Assembly: GCA_007127495.1 (NCBI GenBank)
Contig: SKZG01000357.1
Location: forward strand, 1-6,676
DNA: 6,676 nt
Origin: Planctomycetales bacterium
GTDB lineage: Bacteria > Planctomycetota > Planctomycetia > Pirellulales > Thermoguttaceae
Direction: 5' to 3'
In this document: positions 4,582-6,676 of the stretch, piece by piece
Position numbering within the stretch: the first letter of the stretch is position 1
How the letters are laid out: the number at the start of each line of letters is the position of its first letter
Made by a program: the position numbers and the translations under genes
The notes under the pieces: generated by a model
Seen by the model: only the letters and a program-made list of their open reading frames with translations
Database searches by the model: none
Told to the model about the DNA's origin: nothing

Positions 4582-6653
4582 CAAAGTGATTTGGCCCGCC
4601 GCCGGATGGAGCCACTATGCATGTGCGTATCGAGCGAACTGGGGCCTTCCTCGGGTAAGTCGGGAGCGGCTATCTTCCGTGCGAACCGTTTTTGGACCGG
4701 CGCCGGCAGAAATCGAGTGAGCTGCGCGAAGCTGTGGGCATCGGCGCCCGGCCGATAGTGATAGCGCTGGGGGCAGCACACATACAGCCAGTTCTTGGCG
4801 CGCGTCAGAGCGACATAGAACAGGCGCCGCTCCTCCTCGATTTGCTCGGCCGATTTCGTGGCCATGTCGGAGGGGATATTGCCGTCAGCGGCGTGGATCA
4901 CGTACACGGCGTCCCATTCAAGCCCCTTGGCGGAGTGGATGGTGCTCAGCACCAGGTAGTCGTCGTCAAGATGCGGCGTGCCGGCCAAGTCTTGCGTGGA
5001 ATTGGGCGGGTCGAGCGTGAGGTCTTGAAGCATCCGTTGCCGAGTACCGTATTTCGAGGCGAGTTGTTCGAGTTGTTCCAGGTCGCGCAGCCGCGGCTCC
5101 GGAAAGTCGTACTTGATTTCCAGCATGGGGCGGTAGAACTGCCGCACCTGCCGCACCTGCCCAGACAAATCGTCTGAAGCGCGCGCCAACGACTGGAACA
5201 ACCGCACCAAACCCGGCCAGGTTTCCTTCGCAGCGGCCGGCGGCTGCCAGCGAGTCCAAATGCCGAAATCGCCCCCCGACTCGAGCAGCGTTTGCATCAA
5301 CTGCCGCGCCTTGGTCGGGCCGATACCAGGCACCAGGATGAGCGCCCGACTGCCGGCCACCACGTCGCGCGGATTCTCCGCCAGCCGCAAGAAGGCCATC
5401 AGGTCTTTGATGTGCGCCGCCTCGATGAACTTCAAGCCGCCGTATTTGTGGAACGGAATCTCGCGGTGGGCCAGTTCCGCCTCCAGGAGGATACTGTGGT
5501 GCGAGGCGCGAAACAACACGGCTTGGCGGCGCAGATGGATGCCGGCCTCGCGGTGAGCCAGCACTTGCTGAACGACCCATTCAGCCTGGGCGTTCTCGTC
5601 CTCGCAAAGAATCAGGCCCGGCCGCTCGCCTTCGGTGCGATCCGACCACAGGTTCTTTGTGTAACGCTCCTTGGCCAGGGCAATCACGTCGTTCGTGGCT
5701 TCGAGAATGGCCATGCAACTGCGATAGTTCTGCTCGAGAGTCATCACCGTCGTGCCCGCGTACTGCTTCGGGAAATCGAAAATATTCCGAACCGTTGCGG
5801 CACGAAAAGCATAGATCGACTGGGCGTCGTCGCCCACCACGGTAAGCCCCTGGCCGTCGGGACAGAGGCGGTAGACGATCTCTGCTTGAAGCGTATTGGT
5901 GTCTTGGTATTCGTCAACCAGAACGCAATCGAACATCTTTCGGAGGGTATCGCCTGCGGCCTTGTCGTCCAACAGAGCGTGCCAGAATAGGAGCAGGTCG
6001 TCGTAGTCGAGTACGCCGGCCGCCTCTTTCCGGTCGACATAGGCATCGAACAATTGCTTGAGTTCTTTCTCCCAAGGCTCGCACCAAGGAAAGTGCTCCC
6101 GCAGTGTTTGGTTCAACGGGGTGCGCGCGTTCACACATCGGCTGTAAATGGCCAGGCAGGTGCCCTTGTGCGGAAAGCGTTTGTCGGTTTTCGCCAGGCC
6201 CAGTTCGGCTCGCAGCACGTTGACCAAATCTTCGGAGTCGGCGCGGTCGTGAATGGAAAAGCCGGAGGGCAACCCTATCGACCTGCCGAAACGCCGAAGT
6301 AGGCGTGTCGCGATGGCGTGGAACGTTCCGCTCCAAACCTGACTGGCCCTAACGACATGGGTTTCCGCTGCCGAGGCCGACTGGACTGTCTTCACCTCGT
6401 TGAGGCTCCGGAGAATCCCGTCGACGCGGCGAAGCATTTCAGCGGCGGCTCGGCGAGTAAATGTCAGCAGGAGGATCCGCTCGGGGCGAACGCCTTGCGA
6501 AATGAGCCACGCAACGCGCTGTACCAGGGTCGCCGTCTTACCGGTGCCGGCCCCGGCCACAATCAATAGCGGATCGCGGCTGTGCGTAGCAGCCGCAAGT
6601 TGCTGAGGGTTCAGGCGGGCGAGGATCTGATCGATAGAGCGTTTGTAAGACAT
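4575..6653 (-). CDS. UvrD/Rep/PcrA-type superfamily 1A DNA helicase
   Basis: An ATP-dependent 3'-5' DNA helicase of the UvrD/Rep family (repair, replication restart or removal of proteins from DNA). From ATG at 6653 (692 residues) all SF1A motifs are intact: Q motif LNPQQ (14-18), Walker A AGAGTGKT (33-40), Ia LLLTFTRRAAAEML (61-74), Ib SGTFHAIATRLL (108-119), II VDEYQDTN (246-253), III VVGDDAQSIYAFR (272-284), IV LEQNYRS (306-312), V LSTIHSAKGLEWD (569-581) and VI EEERRLFYVALTRAK (606-620). The 2B subdomain contains a VPGIGPTKARQL segment (441-452). The length matches Rep and is slightly short of UvrD and PcrA; the tail after motif VI is about 70 residues. I preferred ATG 6653, which sits about 12 residues before the Q motif, but the frame stays open to the window's right edge, so an upstream start (for example TTG at 6674) is possible. 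No clear Shine-Dalgarno is present. The subfamily is not assigned, hence no symbol. Confidence 0.94.
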   Translation of the reverse strand: MSYKRSIDQILARLNPQQLAAATHSRDPLLIVAGAGTGKTATLVQRVAWLISQGVRPERILLLTFTRRAAAEMLRRVDGILRSLNEVKTVQSASAAETHVVRASQVWSGTFHAIATRLLRRFGRSIGLPSGFSIHDRADSEDLVNVLRAELGLAKTDKRFPHKGTCLAIYSRCVNARTPLNQTLREHFPWCEPWEKELKQLFDAYVDRKEAAGVLDYDDLLLFWHALLDDKAAGDTLRKMFDCVLVDEYQDTNTLQAEIVYRLCPDGQGLTVVGDDAQSIYAFRAATVRNIFDFPKQYAGTTVMTLEQNYRSCMAILEATNDVIALAKERYTKNLWSDRTEGERPGLILCEDENAQAEWVVQQVLAHREAGIHLRRQAVLFRASHHSILLEAELAHREIPFHKYGGLKFIEAAHIKDLMAFLRLAENPRDVVAGSRALILVPGIGPTKARQLMQTLLESGGDFGIWTRWQPPAAAKETWPGLVRLFQSLARASDDLSGQVRQVRQFYRPMLEIKYDFPEPRLRDLEQLEQLASKYGTRQRMLQDLTLDPPNSTQDLAGTPHLDDDYLVLSTIHSAKGLEWDAVYVIHAADGNIPSDMATKSAEQIEEERRLFYVALTRAKNWLYVCCPQRYHYRPGADAHSFAQLTRFLPAPVQKRFARKIAAPDLPEEGPSSLDTHMHSGSIRRRAKSLWQ

Positions 6654-6676
6654 ATTCAGGTCGCGGAGCCCCAATC

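Noticed and set aside
5292..5990. 232-codon plus-strand open frame inside the helicase gene
   Set aside because: It is antisense to intact UvrD motifs III-V region and shows no recognisable domain or ribosome binding site.

Overview
The window is GC-rich bacterial DNA carrying six protein-coding genes or remnants on the minus strand and one gene (galE) on the plus strand. I infer a planctomycete, most likely near Pirellulales. The reasons are loosely packed genes, mostly no Shine-Dalgarno sequence before start codons, a stand-alone DnaK paralogue, a eukaryote-like Alg5-type glycosyltransferase, and a heptanucleotide tandem array of a kind I associate with that group. This is a family-level impression, not a search result.

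Layout, left to right. The N-terminal 345 residues of a DnaK/Hsp70-family protein lie on minus (1-1036) and run off the left edge. Just upstream of it is a good sigma70-type promoter (1105-1133), followed by a leader hairpin. This promoter sits inside the decayed 3' half of a VapC-like PIN toxin relic (1071-1427), which is preceded, with an overlapping stop/start, by a short antitoxin-like frame (1427-1543). Next on minus come an Alg5/DPM1-like glycosyltransferase (1571-2293) and a short-chain dehydrogenase with a pteridine-reductase-like Asp-Tyr-Lys triad (2395-3150).

The SDR start codon is separated by only 4 nt from a 12-copy, 7-bp tandem repeat (3155-3241). That repeat begins a divergent intergenic region of about 390 bp (3151-3538) with a candidate promoter facing each way. 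galE (UDP-glucose 4-epimerase, 3539-4528) reads rightward and converges, across a 46-bp gap with an imperfect hairpin, on a UvrD/Rep-type superfamily 1A helicase (4575-6653, minus).

GalE and the Alg5-like transferase would fit a shared theme: nucleotide-sugar supply, then transfer of a hexose to a polyprenyl phosphate for envelope glycans. They are on opposite strands and not one operon, so the link is inference. The SDR and the glycosyltransferase could be co-transcribed, with a 97-nt gap from the end of the SDR stop codon to an upstream start option at 2311, or 101 nt to the preferred start. No complete new defence or mobile system is visible. The most unusual elements are the repeat leader of the SDR gene and the toxin-antitoxin relic that hosts the promoter of the dnaK-like gene.
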